Shown one piece after another: positions 8,253 through 16,522 of a stretch of 64,000 bases of DNA. Where the stretch lies: assembly GCF_013407925.2 (NCBI RefSeq), contig NZ_CP060201.1:806001-870000 (forward strand). The letters run 5' to 3'. The stretch comes from Pseudomonas protegens. Its GTDB lineage: Bacteria > Pseudomonadota > Gammaproteobacteria > Pseudomonadales > Pseudomonadaceae. The position numbers were made by a program, and so were the translations under genes. How positions within the stretch are numbered: the stretch's first letter is position 1; each line of letters opens with the position of its first letter. The notes below the pieces were generated by a model. The model searched no databases. It was not told the DNA's origin and worked only from the letters and a program-made list of their open reading frames with translations.

Positions 8253-9296
8253 CTACAGAGGATTCAACACCCTGCGCGATGGCTGCTCCGGCCGATGGCA
8301 GTTGACGTTGTTGCGACCGCCGCTCTTGGCCACGTACAAGGCCTGATCGGCATCGTTGAGCCAGTCCATGGCTTCGCCATGCTCGGGACTGAAGGCCGCC
8401 AGGCCAATGCTCAGGCTGACCTGCAAGGTCGGGCTCTGTTCATCCCCCAGGCTCGCAAAACGCCCGCGCAAGGCTTCCATCCGCTCGGCGGCCTGCTCCA
8501 GGGGCACGTCCGGCAGAATCACGCAGAACTCATCGCCGCCATAACGCCCGGCCTGATCGCTGGCCCGCAGGTTCTGCCTGAGGATCTTGCTCAACTGGCG
8601 CAGCACCCCATCCCCGGCGACATGGCCATAGGTGTCGTTGATGGCCTTGAAGTGATCGATGTCGATCAGGGCGATGGCGCCGCCTCGGCCCTGGCGCTTG
8701 CAGCGCTGGAACTCGATCTCCAGCTGGTCCTTCCAGGCCCCGTGATTGAGCAGCCCGGTCAGGCTGTCGGTGCGACTCAGGGCCAGCAGCTCGCGCTTGT
8801 GCCGGCCCAGGGTGGCCGCCTGCCGGTAGCAGATGTAGCCCAGGGTCATGGGGTACAGGGTCAGCATCGGCAGACAGGCGTACAGCTGCAACGGCGTGGT
8901 CTGGGCGATGAACGACGAGCCGAACAGCCAAAGGCCCAGGCCGATGCCCAGGGCCTGGGCCAGGCTGCCGGCGAGAAAGAAGCGCACCCCGCCCAGGGCG
9001 ATGTTGTTCATCGCCATCATCCCCAGGGTGGTGGCCAGCGGCAGCGGATTGAAGTGCATGGCCGCGACCCAGAACCCGCCGAGCAAGGAGTCCACCAGCA
9101 GGTTGCGGTACTCGGCGCGAAACGGCACCCGCGACCAACGCGCCCACTGATAGGCCAGGTGCGGCCAGACCAGGGCGTTGCCCAGCATCAGTCCCCAGAC
9201 CCAGGGCGCCGGTTGCAGCGGCCACATCCCCGCGGCCACGCACAGCAAGCCCAGGCCAAGGCCCAGAATCCGCGATTTATACAGCCTCCTGGCCAA
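8253..9296 (-). CDS. MASE2-domain diguanylate cyclase
   Basis: 347 residues from a TTG codon at 9296, preceded by AAGGGA at good distance; an in-frame ATG at 9425 would add an unlikely 43-residue non-conserved tail. Residues 1-160 form a multi-helix membrane domain resembling MASE2 of AdrA/DgcC (ARRLYKSRILGLG, VWPHLAYQWA, YNL-type segment, then LPMLTLYPMTLGY). The C-terminal GGDEF domain has the active YGGDEF signature and, five residues before it, RASD, an intact RxxD inhibitory site. The predicted activity is synthesis of cyclic di-GMP at the inner membrane with product feedback. It is encoded alone, divergent from hglS. Confidence 0.9.
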   Translation of the reverse strand: MARRLYKSRILGLGLGLLCVAAGMWPLQPAPWVWGLMLGNALVWPHLAYQWARWSRVPFRAEYRNLLVDSLLGGFWVAAMHFNPLPLATTLGMMAMNNIALGGVRFFLAGSLAQALGIGLGLWLFGSSFIAQTTPLQLYACLPMLTLYPMTLGYICYRQAATLGRHKRELLALSRTDSLTGLLNHGAWKDQLEIEFQRCKRQGRGGAIALIDIDHFKAINDTYGHVAGDGVLRQLSKILRQNLRASDQAGRYGGDEFCVILPDVPLEQAAERMEALRGRFASLGDEQSPTLQVSLSIGLAAFSPEHGEAMDWLNDADQALYVAKSGGRNNVNCHRPEQPSRRVLNPL

Positions 9297-9612
9297 TGAC
9301 AGTCCCTTGCCTCTGGTGTACTGCGCAGGGGCCAAGTTGCCTCCGTCCAGCGATGGGAAAGATGCAGCGAGCGATAGGTGAGCTTGAACCGTTGCAAGTC
9401 TAGCCACGCGGATGCAAAACGCCATCAGTGTACACAGCCTGCCCGCTCAAGACGGGGCCGCTGAGCGGGAATCTGCCCGCCGGCCCCATGCATTCATTTG
9501 CAGAATGAAGTTCAGAGGAAACTTCGTTTGTCAGCCCCGGCACCGGCCAGCAGAATCGGGGCCGATCCGTACCTCTCTCGCTTCGATATCCACTGCCACG
9601 GGAACCCTGTCC
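9297..9612. promoter_or_regulatory. divergent intergenic region with two palindromes
   Basis: This 316-nt gap lies between the cyclase and hglS. CCCGCTCA (9442-9449) and TGAGCGGG (9462-9469) form a perfect 8-bp inverted repeat with a 12-nt loop. GAAGTT (9507-9512) and AACTTC (9520-9525) form an operator-like palindrome with a 7-nt spacer about 90 nt upstream of hglS. No convincing -35/-10 pair was located. The second palindrome is a candidate regulator site for hglS. Confidence 0.35.
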
Positions 9613-11007
9613 ATGAGCAACCAGCGCTTCGTCAGTCCTGACCTGATCCGCCAGGGATTTTCCCGGGCGATGTCGGATATGTACCGCGAGGAGGTGCCCC
9701 TCTACGGCGCCCTGATGGCCCTGGTGGCCCAGGTCAATGCCCAGGTCCTGGAGCAGCAACCGGCGCTCGCCCAACACCTGCAGCGCAGCGGCGAACTGCA
9801 GCGCCTGGACCTGGAGCGCCACGGCGCGATCCGCGTCGGCACCGCCGCCGAGCTGGCGACCCTGGCCCGGCTGTTCGCGGTGATGGGCATGCAGCCGGTG
9901 GGCTACTACGACCTGACCCCGGCCGGGGTGCCGGTGCATTCCACGGCCTTTCGCGCGGTGCATGAACAGGCCCTGCAGGTCAGCCCGTTCCGGGTCTTCA
10001 CCTCGCTGCTGCGCCTGGAACTGATCGACAACCCCGAACTGCGAGGCTTTGCCCAACAGGTGCTGGCCCAGCGCCAGATCTTCACCCCCAAGGTGCTGGA
10101 ACTGATTGAACAGGCCCAGGCCGAGGGCGGGCTGGATGAAGACGACGCCCAGCGCTTTATCCAGGAAGCCCTGGAAACCTTCCGCTGGCACCACCACGCC
10201 ACGGTGACCGCCGCCCAGTACGCCAGCCTCAGCGCCCAGCACCGGCTGATCGCCGACGTGGTGGCGTTCAAGGGCCCGCACATCAACCACCTGACCCCGC
10301 GCACCCTGGACATCGATGCAGTGCAACGGCTGATGCCCGCGCGCGGCATCACCCCCAAGGCGGTGATCGAAGGCCCGCCGCGCCGCGACTGCCCGATCCT
10401 GCTGCGCCAGACCAGCTTCAAGGCCCTGGAGGAATCCGTGGCCTTCACCGACCAGGCCGACAGCCAGGGCAGCCACAGCGCGCGTTTTGGCGAAATCGAA
10501 CAGCGCGGCGCGGCGCTGACCCCCAAGGGCCGCGAACTCTACGACCGCCTGCTGAACGCCGCCCGCGACGCCCTCGGCGACTTCCCCAACGAGGCCAACG
10601 CCCAGCGCTACAACCAACTGATGCAAGAGCACTTCGGGGAATTTCCCGACAGCCACTCGGCCATGCGTGAACAGGGCCTGGCGTACTTTCGCTACTTCGT
10701 CAGCGAAGCCGGGCTCGCGGCCCGCACCGAGCCCCAGCGCCCCACCACCCTGCCGGCCCTCTTGGCAGCCGGACACCTGGGCTTCGAGCCCCTGGTCTAT
10801 GAGGATTTCCTGCCGGTGAGCGCCGCCGGGATCTTCCAGTCCAACCTGGGTGACGACAGCCAGAGCCACTACGCCGAACACTCCAACCGCCAGGCCTTCG
10901 AAAACGCCCTGGGTCGGGCCACCCTCGACGAGCTGCAGCTGTACGCCCAGACCCAGCAGCGCTCCCTGGAGCAGTGCGCCGCGACCCTCGGCCTGCCGAC
11001 GCTGTAA
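9613..11007 (+). CDS. hglS: 2-oxoadipate dioxygenase/decarboxylase (DUF1338)
   Basis: 464 residues, exactly the length expected for HglS of P. putida, starting at ATG 9613; upstream in-frame codons are not conserved-looking. HglS is a Fe(II) enzyme of the VOC superfamily that converts 2-oxoadipate to D-2-hydroxyglutarate in D-lysine catabolism. The metal and substrate region is visible as H70 and R74 in RHGAIR, and a second histidine lies in the GPHINHLTPR block near 225; a glutamate in RFGEIEQRG near 293 is the likely third ligand. These assignments follow published HglS ligands as I recall them. It is cytoplasmic and encoded singly, between a cyclase and a flavoprotein gene. Confidence 0.92.
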   Translation: MSNQRFVSPDLIRQGFSRAMSDMYREEVPLYGALMALVAQVNAQVLEQQPALAQHLQRSGELQRLDLERHGAIRVGTAAELATLARLFAVMGMQPVGYYDLTPAGVPVHSTAFRAVHEQALQVSPFRVFTSLLRLELIDNPELRGFAQQVLAQRQIFTPKVLELIEQAQAEGGLDEDDAQRFIQEALETFRWHHHATVTAAQYASLSAQHRLIADVVAFKGPHINHLTPRTLDIDAVQRLMPARGITPKAVIEGPPRRDCPILLRQTSFKALEESVAFTDQADSQGSHSARFGEIEQRGAALTPKGRELYDRLLNAARDALGDFPNEANAQRYNQLMQEHFGEFPDSHSAMREQGLAYFRYFVSEAGLAARTEPQRPTTLPALLAAGHLGFEPLVYEDFLPVSAAGIFQSNLGDDSQSHYAEHSNRQAFENALGRATLDELQLYAQTQQRSLEQCAATLGLPTL

Positions 11008-11016
11008 GCCGCGCCC

Positions 11017-11040
11017 GGCATCGACCCAGGGGTCGATGCC
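11017..11040 (+). terminator. hairpin after hglS
   Basis: GGCATCGACC (11017-11026) pairs perfectly with GGTCGATGCC (11031-11040) around a CAGG loop, 10 nt after the hglS stop. No T-run follows, so termination is plausible but not certain. Confidence 0.55.
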
Positions 11041-11148
11041 GCCCTCCCCCCGGTGCGTTCGCCCATGGTCATGGGCCCGCCGTGGCAGTATTCTGCCGCC
11101 ATTTGCGCCCCTTCGGCGGCGCACCACCACCAGGGATGGACACGGCGA

Positions 11149-12552
11149 ATGAGATTCGCGATCGGCCTGTTTTTATGCGCGGCACTCAGCAACGCACTCA
11201 CCACCCACGCCGCAGAAACCGTCAACGACATCACCCAGCTCAACCCCATCGTGGTCGATCGGGTGGTGCGCCCCACCACCCTGGAGCAGATCGTCCAGCA
11301 AGTGGCCGAACACCCCGGGCCCATCGCCATAGGCGGCGGGCGCTACAGCATGGGCGGCCAGACCGCCACCGAGCACGCCCTGCAGATCGACATGCGCGGC
11401 TTCAACCAAGTGCTCGACTTCTCCAAAGAGCGCAAGGAAATCACCGTGCAGCCGGGCATCACCTGGCGCGCCGTGCAGGACTACATCGACCCCCACGACC
11501 TGTCCGTGAGCATCATGCAGAGCTACGCCAACTTCACCGTCGGCGGCGCCCTGAGCGTCAACGCCCACGGCCGCTACATCGGCTACGGCCCGCTGGTGAG
11601 CTCGGTGAAAGCCATCAAGCTGGTGCTGGCCGACGGCCAAGTGGTGGAGGCCAGCCCGCAGCACAACCGCGAGCTGTTCTACGGCGCCATCGGCGGCTAC
11701 GGCGGCTTGGGGGTGATCGTCCAGGCCACCCTGCAACTGAGCGATAACGTGCGCCTGCTGCACAGCGTCGACGAAATGCCCCTCGGCGACTACCGCCCCT
11801 ACTTCCAGGCCCGGATCCACAACAACCCCAAGGTCATCCTGCACAACGCCGTGCTCTACCCCGACCAGTACCAGACCCTGCGCGCGGTGTCCTACAGCCA
11901 GACCGAGCTGCCGGTCACGGTCAAGGAGCGCCTCACGCCCCTGGACCAGAACTACTGGAAAGAACAGAAGGCCCTGAAAGTGGTGAGCCAGTGGCCCGGC
12001 GGCAAGACCCTGCGCCAGGAAGTGATCGACCCCCTGGTGCTGAAAAAACCGCAAGTGTCCTGGCGCAACCACGAAGCCAGCCTCGACGTGCGCGAACTGG
12101 AGCCCGAGTCCCGGGCCCAGCGCACCTACGTGCTGCAGGAATACTTCGTGCCCCCCGACCAGCTGGAAAGCTTCATCCAGGAGATGGGCGCGACCTTAAG
12201 GGCGCATAACGTCAACGTGATCAACCTGTCGATCCGCCACGCCAAGGCCGACCCCGGCACCCTGCTGGCCTGGGCCAAGACCGAAGTCTTCGCCCTGGTG
12301 CTGTACTACCAGCAGAGCACCGCGCCAGAGGAACGGGAGAAAGTCGGCGAATGGACCCGCGCCCTGGTGGACAGCGCCATCCAGCACGGCGGCAGCTACT
12401 ACCTGCCGTACCAGATCCACGCCACGGCGCAGCAGTTTCACGCGGCCTATCCCCGGGCGGGGGAATTTCTCGCGCTGAAGGCCCGGGTCGATCCGCAGAA
12501 CAAGTTCCGCAATAAGTTGTGGGATGCGTATGGGGTGGGGGCGCGGCCTTGA
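11149..12552 (+). CDS. exported FAD-binding oxidoreductase (FAD_binding_4 type)
   Basis: 467 residues from ATG 11149 with GGGATGGA upstream. Residues 1-20 form a signal peptide ending THAAET, so the protein should be periplasmic or, if the signal is missed, membrane-associated. A PCMH-type FAD domain follows: IAIGGGRYSMGGQ, then LDFSKERKEITVQPGITW, the SYANFTVGGALSVNAHGR block and AIGGYGGLGVIVQATL. The C-terminal substrate domain ends with the FRNKLWDAYG segment seen in aldonolactone and vanillyl-alcohol oxidase-like enzymes. The histidine in NAHGRY is a candidate for contact or covalent linkage with FAD. The substrate is unknown, and the neighbours do not indicate it. Confidence 0.82.
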   Translation: MRFAIGLFLCAALSNALTTHAAETVNDITQLNPIVVDRVVRPTTLEQIVQQVAEHPGPIAIGGGRYSMGGQTATEHALQIDMRGFNQVLDFSKERKEITVQPGITWRAVQDYIDPHDLSVSIMQSYANFTVGGALSVNAHGRYIGYGPLVSSVKAIKLVLADGQVVEASPQHNRELFYGAIGGYGGLGVIVQATLQLSDNVRLLHSVDEMPLGDYRPYFQARIHNNPKVILHNAVLYPDQYQTLRAVSYSQTELPVTVKERLTPLDQNYWKEQKALKVVSQWPGGKTLRQEVIDPLVLKKPQVSWRNHEASLDVRELEPESRAQRTYVLQEYFVPPDQLESFIQEMGATLRAHNVNVINLSIRHAKADPGTLLAWAKTEVFALVLYYQQSTAPEEREKVGEWTRALVDSAIQHGGSYYLPYQIHATAQQFHAAYPRAGEFLALKARVDPQNKFRNKLWDAYGVGARP

Positions 12553-12663
12553 GCGCTTGAGTGCCAGGACAGGGTTCGATGGAAATTGGTTGAAGAGCCA
12601 GCACCCGCGTCGGCGGTAAACGCCTGCACACACAAGGCGTCATACAATAGCGCGCCAACGCCG

Positions 12664-12692
12664 TTGCAGCGGATCACCCTGCCCGCTATCCT
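12664..12692 (+). promoter_or_regulatory. candidate sigma-70 promoter of the C4-like cassette
   Basis: TTGCAG (12664-12669) and TATCCT (12687-12692) are separated by 17 nt, the optimal spacing. It lies upstream of the structured leader and antisense RNA-like element. The remainder of 12553-12663 shows no gene or clear signal. Confidence 0.4.
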
Positions 12693-12768
12693 TCGCCCGC
12701 CGCTGCACAATCAGCGGCCGGGCCTGGAAACCCGATGAAGTAAACGGCGCAGCAGCGCCACCTATCAC

Positions 12769-12800
12769 GAATGCCGGCGCTTTTTTTGTGCCCGGCATTC
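12769..12800 (+). terminator. perfect 9-bp inverted repeat with internal T-run
   Basis: GAATGCCGG (12769-12777) and CCGGCATTC (12792-12800) are perfect complements; the loop contains seven consecutive T. A smaller hairpin, GGCGC/GCGCC at 12746-12759, precedes it. It sits just before the C4-like RNA stem and may be a processing or attenuation structure rather than a classical terminator. Confidence 0.4.
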
Positions 12801-12809
12801 TCGTGCTAT

Positions 12810-12884
12810 GGCGGCTGTGCGCGGGAGACCCTCGGGTCTGCCGGGTTCCGTTTACTCCGGTTTTCCAGCCCGCGCACAGCTGCC
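12810..12884 (+). ncRNA. C4-like antisense RNA
   Basis: A 16-bp closing helix joins 12810-12825 to 12869-12884 with one G-U pair and no mismatch. Inside are a 5-bp hairpin AGACC/GGTCT with a CTCG loop (12826-12839) and a CCGG/CCGG hairpin (12841-12860) whose loop displays TCCGTTTACT. Those loop bases are complementary over 11 nt (12847-12857) to 12921-12931, which covers the ribosome binding site of a tiny downstream ORF; CTGCCGG (12838-12844) is complementary to 12907-12913. Length (75 nt), architecture and the two antisense patches match the phage P1/P7 C4 RNA family, which represses orfX-coupled ant translation. Assignment to that family is by recognition, not by a covariance search. Confidence 0.7.
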
Positions 12885-12940
12885 ACCCTTTCGACTGGAA
12901 ACGAAACCGGCAGCTCAATCGAGTAAACGGAGTTACTGCC

Positions 12941-13000
12941 ATGTGCATCAGAAATCCATTCGAAATCTGCCTCACACAAACCGCCGGAGGTGCCCAATGA
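12941..13000 (+). CDS. 19-residue leader ORF coupled to DUF3077 gene
   Basis: ATG 12941 to TGA 13000 encodes MCIRNPFEICLTQTAGGAQ. ACGGAG lies 8 nt upstream, and its stop overlaps the next start as ATGA. The ribosome binding site is inside the segment complementary to the C4-like RNA. The arrangement copies the orfX-ant coupling of P1/P7. The peptide itself shows no recognisable domain and may matter only because it is translated. Confidence 0.55.
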   Translation: MCIRNPFEICLTQTAGGAQ

Positions 13001-13272
13001 CCGCCTCCGTCAAAACCCTCGGCATCGTCACCTTCGCCCCCTGCGGCGACAAAGACCAAAGCCTGTTCAAAGTCAACCCGGACATTCCCGTGGGCGAAGC
13101 CCTGGAACATGCCTCCAACCTGTTCTATTACGCCAAGAAACTCATGCTGGACGCGGCCATGGAACCCCAGGGCGAGCGCTACGCCTGGCCGGCCTACTAT
13201 CTGTGCGAAATGGGCAAGGCAGTGGTGGATGATCTGTCCCAGGCACTGTTGCCCGAGGCCAACCCCCAGTAA
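12997..13272 (+). CDS. DUF3077-family small protein
   Basis: 91 residues. The sequence LFKVNPDIPVGEALEHASNL followed by YYAKKLMLDAAME is typical of DUF3077, a family common in Pseudomonas and of unknown function. GGAGGT precedes the ATG, and the start overlaps the leader ORF stop. It has no signal peptide or membrane segment and is probably cytoplasmic. Its position behind a C4-like antisense RNA suggests post-transcriptional control. Whether the cassette is a phage remnant or a domesticated regulatory unit cannot be told here. Confidence 0.8.
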   Translation: MTASVKTLGIVTFAPCGDKDQSLFKVNPDIPVGEALEHASNLFYYAKKLMLDAAMEPQGERYAWPAYYLCEMGKAVVDDLSQALLPEANPQ

Positions 13273-13296
13273 GGCACGCGCCTGATTCCTCCCTCA

Positions 13297-13324
13297 AAGG
13301 GCGGCCCCGGGAGTGCCGCCCCTT
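13297..13324. terminator. bidirectional terminator-like hairpin
   Basis: AAGGGCGGC (13297-13305) pairs with GCCGCCCCTT (13315-13324) with one bulge. It lies between the convergent DUF3077 and Tle1 genes, 24 nt from one stop and 15 nt from the other, so it may serve both. Confidence 0.5.
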
Positions 13325-13338
13325 CAGGTTATCCATCG

Positions 13339-15972
13339 CTATACCTGCTTCCCGGACGATTTCAGATTGCCCACCTGCTCGGCCAGCAGGTCTTGCCAGC
13401 CAGCCGGCTGGCCCTGATCGTTGGCGCTCGCCAATAGCCCGGCAAGGCGGGCGTCCTCCTTGTCCTGCGCCGCCTGTGCGGCTTCCAGCGCTTGGTGGGC
13501 CACGAGGATTTTCTGCAACTCCGGAGTGGTGGCGGTGCTGGCGTTCAAGGGTGGCGGAGGCGGCATCGCCGCGACCAGGGCGACCACATCCCCCGGGGAT
13601 TGAGTGAAGGCCCGCAGCCCATCCAGATTGCTCAGCATCGGCAAGGCCAGACCGGTCAGCGGGTCGAAAGCGCTGACTTGCGGCGAACCCGGCACCCCGA
13701 CCTTGCCCGCCAGCACCGGCCGCGCCAAAGACGGCAGGAACAGGCCGAGCAACATGCGCGGATCCTTCTTCTTGATGCTCAAACCGACACTGGCCAGCGC
13801 CAGCCCCACCCCCACCACCCGGCCGGCGGTGGCCAGCAGCGACAGCTCCTTGTTCGACTCGTTGTCAAAATGCACCAGGCGAATGCGGAAGTAATCAGTG
13901 AACGGCTCGCGAGGGCCCAGCCAGGAGGTGTTCATGAACCAGGCGCGGGAGTCGTGGATCTGCTCGTCGAACAGCGCCACCAGGTCTTCCTTGCCCGATT
14001 TGGGCGTGTTGGGTGCACTGAACAACTCCCGGTAAAGCTCGGTGCCTTTATCGTGCAGGTAGGCATACTCCTTGGCCTCGTCTTCCTCGTTGACCAGGAA
14101 CACCGTACCGCCCAGCAGCAAATCCAGAACGCCGCCGATCTCCATGCTGTCGGGGAGTAGACCCCACTCTTGCTTGTAGTCATGACGAAACTCGTCGGCG
14201 GCGCCTTTGAGTTGCCGGTGATCCAAGGGCGGGTCGAAGACCTTTTCCCTGCGCATGCCGTTGGCCTTTTCCTCACCACCGACGATCTGCACATGGCGCT
14301 GGTACTCCTTCTCCTGTGCCTCGGTGTAAGTCGGTACCGGTTTGCCTTTGGCGGCGGCCTCGGTCTCGGCATCATTGCGCGCCTGGATCGCCTTCCAGGC
14401 CTCGACCTCGGCCTTGGGCATATCCGGCGGAGCATTCTGATAGAACGGCTGCCTTTCCACCCCTCCGGCATAACGGTCGATGCGCCAACCGGTGATCAGC
14501 GCCTGTTGCCACTCGATCATGTCTTCCAGGGTGCCGGTGTGTTGAGCGGCGTCGGCTTGCCAGGCGTTGAAGCGTTTGATGAGTTGGTCGGAGACGTTGA
14601 ATTCAGCAAAGGTGTCTTTACTCATCTTCCGCCACTCTTCATGCATGCCCTCACGCCATGCAAATTCTGGAACTTGTAAAGGAGCACCCGCTTTAAACGC
14701 CTCTGCGTAAAGATGCTGCAGCGGAATCTGCGATAACAAATGCTCGGTACCAGCAAGCGCCTTACCCTGATCCCCAGGGGCATAACCCCCGCCTACATCC
14801 GAGTGCACGCCGGGGTAAAGATATTCGACGGTGCCACTACGGTAACTGGAGGGCTGAGTCGTATCGCGCTGGCCACTGGCGTTTTTCGGTCGACGACGGA
14901 TCGAGTCCAATGGGAAGCTGGCACGCTGCTCATGGGCTGATACCAAGTGCACGCAACGCTTGAGAAAGTGGCAGTCCTCAGGAATGGAGGTGTCCATGCA
15001 AGTTGCAGACTCTTCATCAGGCAAACGCATGGTGCCGTCCGCCCAATCCATATGCCCGGCGGTAAAGGGAAAACTGTCGGCGATACCCACCGCCGCCACC
15101 GTGTCGCAGATACCAAGGAACTCAATGGAGATCGGCAGCCCGGCAAAACGATACTCCACTGCGCCATCGCTGCCTTGGCAACGGGTCAGGGTTTGCAGCC
15201 AATTGGCAAAGGTTCGGGCTTGTGCAGCGCCTCTGGAGAAGCCATAGACATATAGGCGCATGGCCAAGATATGGGGTTTCTCGCCTGTATCTCGTCGCTG
15301 CTGTAGCACCTTTTCCAGGTCATCTATATAGGGACGCATGGCGGCTTCACGTTTCTTTTCGCCATTTTCCAATAGACCTAAAGTTGTTACGTTGCCGTAC
15401 CAACAAGTAGCCATATTCTCTACTAATGCTTGAGTCTCTTTCTCCGAAAGAGGATCTTGCGTCGGGATAGCATCCTTTAATGCATCAAGCATTTGAGTCA
15501 GGCCCCAGTTGATTCGGTTTTCACCACCACTGGCAGCTATCAGCCCCCAATTACTGGGTACCATTTCCTTAATATCAGGAAAAACCGTACCCACACCTGG
15601 ACTGTAATACCTGAAATAGCCATTCTCCCGAGCAATATCATCCGCCCCTATACTCGCATGATAAAGCCGAGCCATATTGCTACATGACGATGGGTTCGAA
15701 GCACTGTCGGCCTCATCATTATTGTTTGTCCCATCAAACACCAATGTAATATGCAAAGTCTTACAACAAGGCACTCCACTGTATGCATCACCTCTAGCCT
15801 GGACAACTTTACGCTGCTGCTCACCAAACTCAACTTCGTCACGCCTTTGAAGCTTAATACTTCTAGAAAGTTGCTTTGGAATTGTAGGCAAACATCTATC
15901 CAAGGGGAAAGCTGGAGCAATTGGCGTATCAACCTTACGATTTTTTAAATTTTTCTTTATTATTTCGGACAT
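13339..15972 (-). CDS. T6SS phospholipase effector, Tle1 family (DUF2235)
   Basis: 877 residues. The N-terminal half is an alpha/beta-hydrolase of the DUF2235/Tle1 type: FDGTNNN at 80-85, the nucleophile elbow GFSRG with S246, and the PGVHSDVGGGY block with H390 and D392 as likely triad partners. Tle1 enzymes cleave membrane phospholipids in the target-cell periplasm. The C-terminal part (about 700-790) contains hydrophobic stretches that could insert in membrane. The start overlaps the last codons of an upstream DUF3304 gene by 13 nt. It closes a vgrG, DUF4123 adaptor, immunity, effector array, implying delivery on that VgrG. GC content drops in the 5' half of the gene (about 14,650-15,972) relative to the 3' half. 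Confidence 0.9.
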   Translation of the reverse strand: MSEIIKKNLKNRKVDTPIAPAFPLDRCLPTIPKQLSRSIKLQRRDEVEFGEQQRKVVQARGDAYSGVPCCKTLHITLVFDGTNNNDEADSASNPSSCSNMARLYHASIGADDIARENGYFRYYSPGVGTVFPDIKEMVPSNWGLIAASGGENRINWGLTQMLDALKDAIPTQDPLSEKETQALVENMATCWYGNVTTLGLLENGEKKREAAMRPYIDDLEKVLQQRRDTGEKPHILAMRLYVYGFSRGAAQARTFANWLQTLTRCQGSDGAVEYRFAGLPISIEFLGICDTVAAVGIADSFPFTAGHMDWADGTMRLPDEESATCMDTSIPEDCHFLKRCVHLVSAHEQRASFPLDSIRRRPKNASGQRDTTQPSSYRSGTVEYLYPGVHSDVGGGYAPGDQGKALAGTEHLLSQIPLQHLYAEAFKAGAPLQVPEFAWREGMHEEWRKMSKDTFAEFNVSDQLIKRFNAWQADAAQHTGTLEDMIEWQQALITGWRIDRYAGGVERQPFYQNAPPDMPKAEVEAWKAIQARNDAETEAAAKGKPVPTYTEAQEKEYQRHVQIVGGEEKANGMRREKVFDPPLDHRQLKGAADEFRHDYKQEWGLLPDSMEIGGVLDLLLGGTVFLVNEEDEAKEYAYLHDKGTELYRELFSAPNTPKSGKEDLVALFDEQIHDSRAWFMNTSWLGPREPFTDYFRIRLVHFDNESNKELSLLATAGRVVGVGLALASVGLSIKKKDPRMLLGLFLPSLARPVLAGKVGVPGSPQVSAFDPLTGLALPMLSNLDGLRAFTQSPGDVVALVAAMPPPPPLNASTATTPELQKILVAHQALEAAQAAQDKEDARLAGLLASANDQGQPAGWQDLLAEQVGNLKSSGKQV

Positions 15973-16514
15973 ACCTTCGGCTCCTCCATCCTCATCGGAT
16001 AATTGTAGGGATAACGTGGATCACCAGGCTTGATATTATCTGCAGAAACACGCACCTGATCACAAGGCAGGAAGTGAACTTTCAAAGATCCAGCGATGGA
16101 GTACCGGGGAATCTCCACAGTCACTTTGTGACGCGAATACTGCTGTTTCTCCCTTTCCATTCGCTTATTCCAAGCTTCAGAATATGGTCGCTCTGGCCAT
16201 TTCCCATAAGAATATGGATCAGGATCTTTCTCCCATTCAACAACAGCTCTCAACCCTGGAACCCAATGACGAGGAATGACACCACAGCAAACTTTACTAC
16301 CACCACCTTGATATGCCCCCAAGTTCGGCCCTCCCGCCCCATTAACAGAGAAACGATTGATCGCAGCCGACGTATGGTTATAGCCCGTCACCGACGCCCC
16401 TAGCATCTTAGACTCAGACTGACAAGCGCTTGCAGCCAACAGACCGGCGACCAACAAGCATCCACGAGCAACACTTAAGACACCAAATAAACCGCTCGCA
16501 AAAAACTTCTCCAT
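15960..16514 (-). CDS. DUF3304 lipoprotein, Tle1 immunity-like, copy 1
   Basis: 184 residues from ATG 16514 (TTAGGG upstream); an ATG at 16529 inside the previous stop region is an alternative. A hydrophobic signal ends LLAASAC, suggesting a lipoprotein. The DUF3304 core follows: GYNHTSAAINRFSVNGAGG, then VCCGVIPRHWVPGLRAVVEWEKDPDP, and near the end VHFLPCDQVRV. DUF3304 proteins are encoded beside Tle1 lipases and act as periplasmic immunity proteins. This copy is immediately upstream of the effector and overlaps it. It is nearly identical to copy 2 over its first 65 residues but diverges in the middle. Confidence 0.82.
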   Translation of the reverse strand: MEKFFASGLFGVLSVARGCLLVAGLLAASACQSESKMLGASVTGYNHTSAAINRFSVNGAGGPNLGAYQGGGSKVCCGVIPRHWVPGLRAVVEWEKDPDPYSYGKWPERPYSEAWNKRMEREKQQYSRHKVTVEIPRYSIAGSLKVHFLPCDQVRVSADNIKPGDPRYPYNYPMRMEEPKVCPK

Positions 16515-16522
16515 AATTAGCC

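Noticed and set aside
9297..9425. ATG at 9425 as the start of the diguanylate cyclase
   Set aside because: The added 43 residues show no conserved or membrane features, whereas TTG 9296 has a ribosome site and begins where MASE2 homology starts.
12553..13272. Prophage remnant
   Set aside because: Apart from the C4-like RNA and the DUF3077 gene there is no integrase, attachment repeat or other phage gene in the surrounding sequence.
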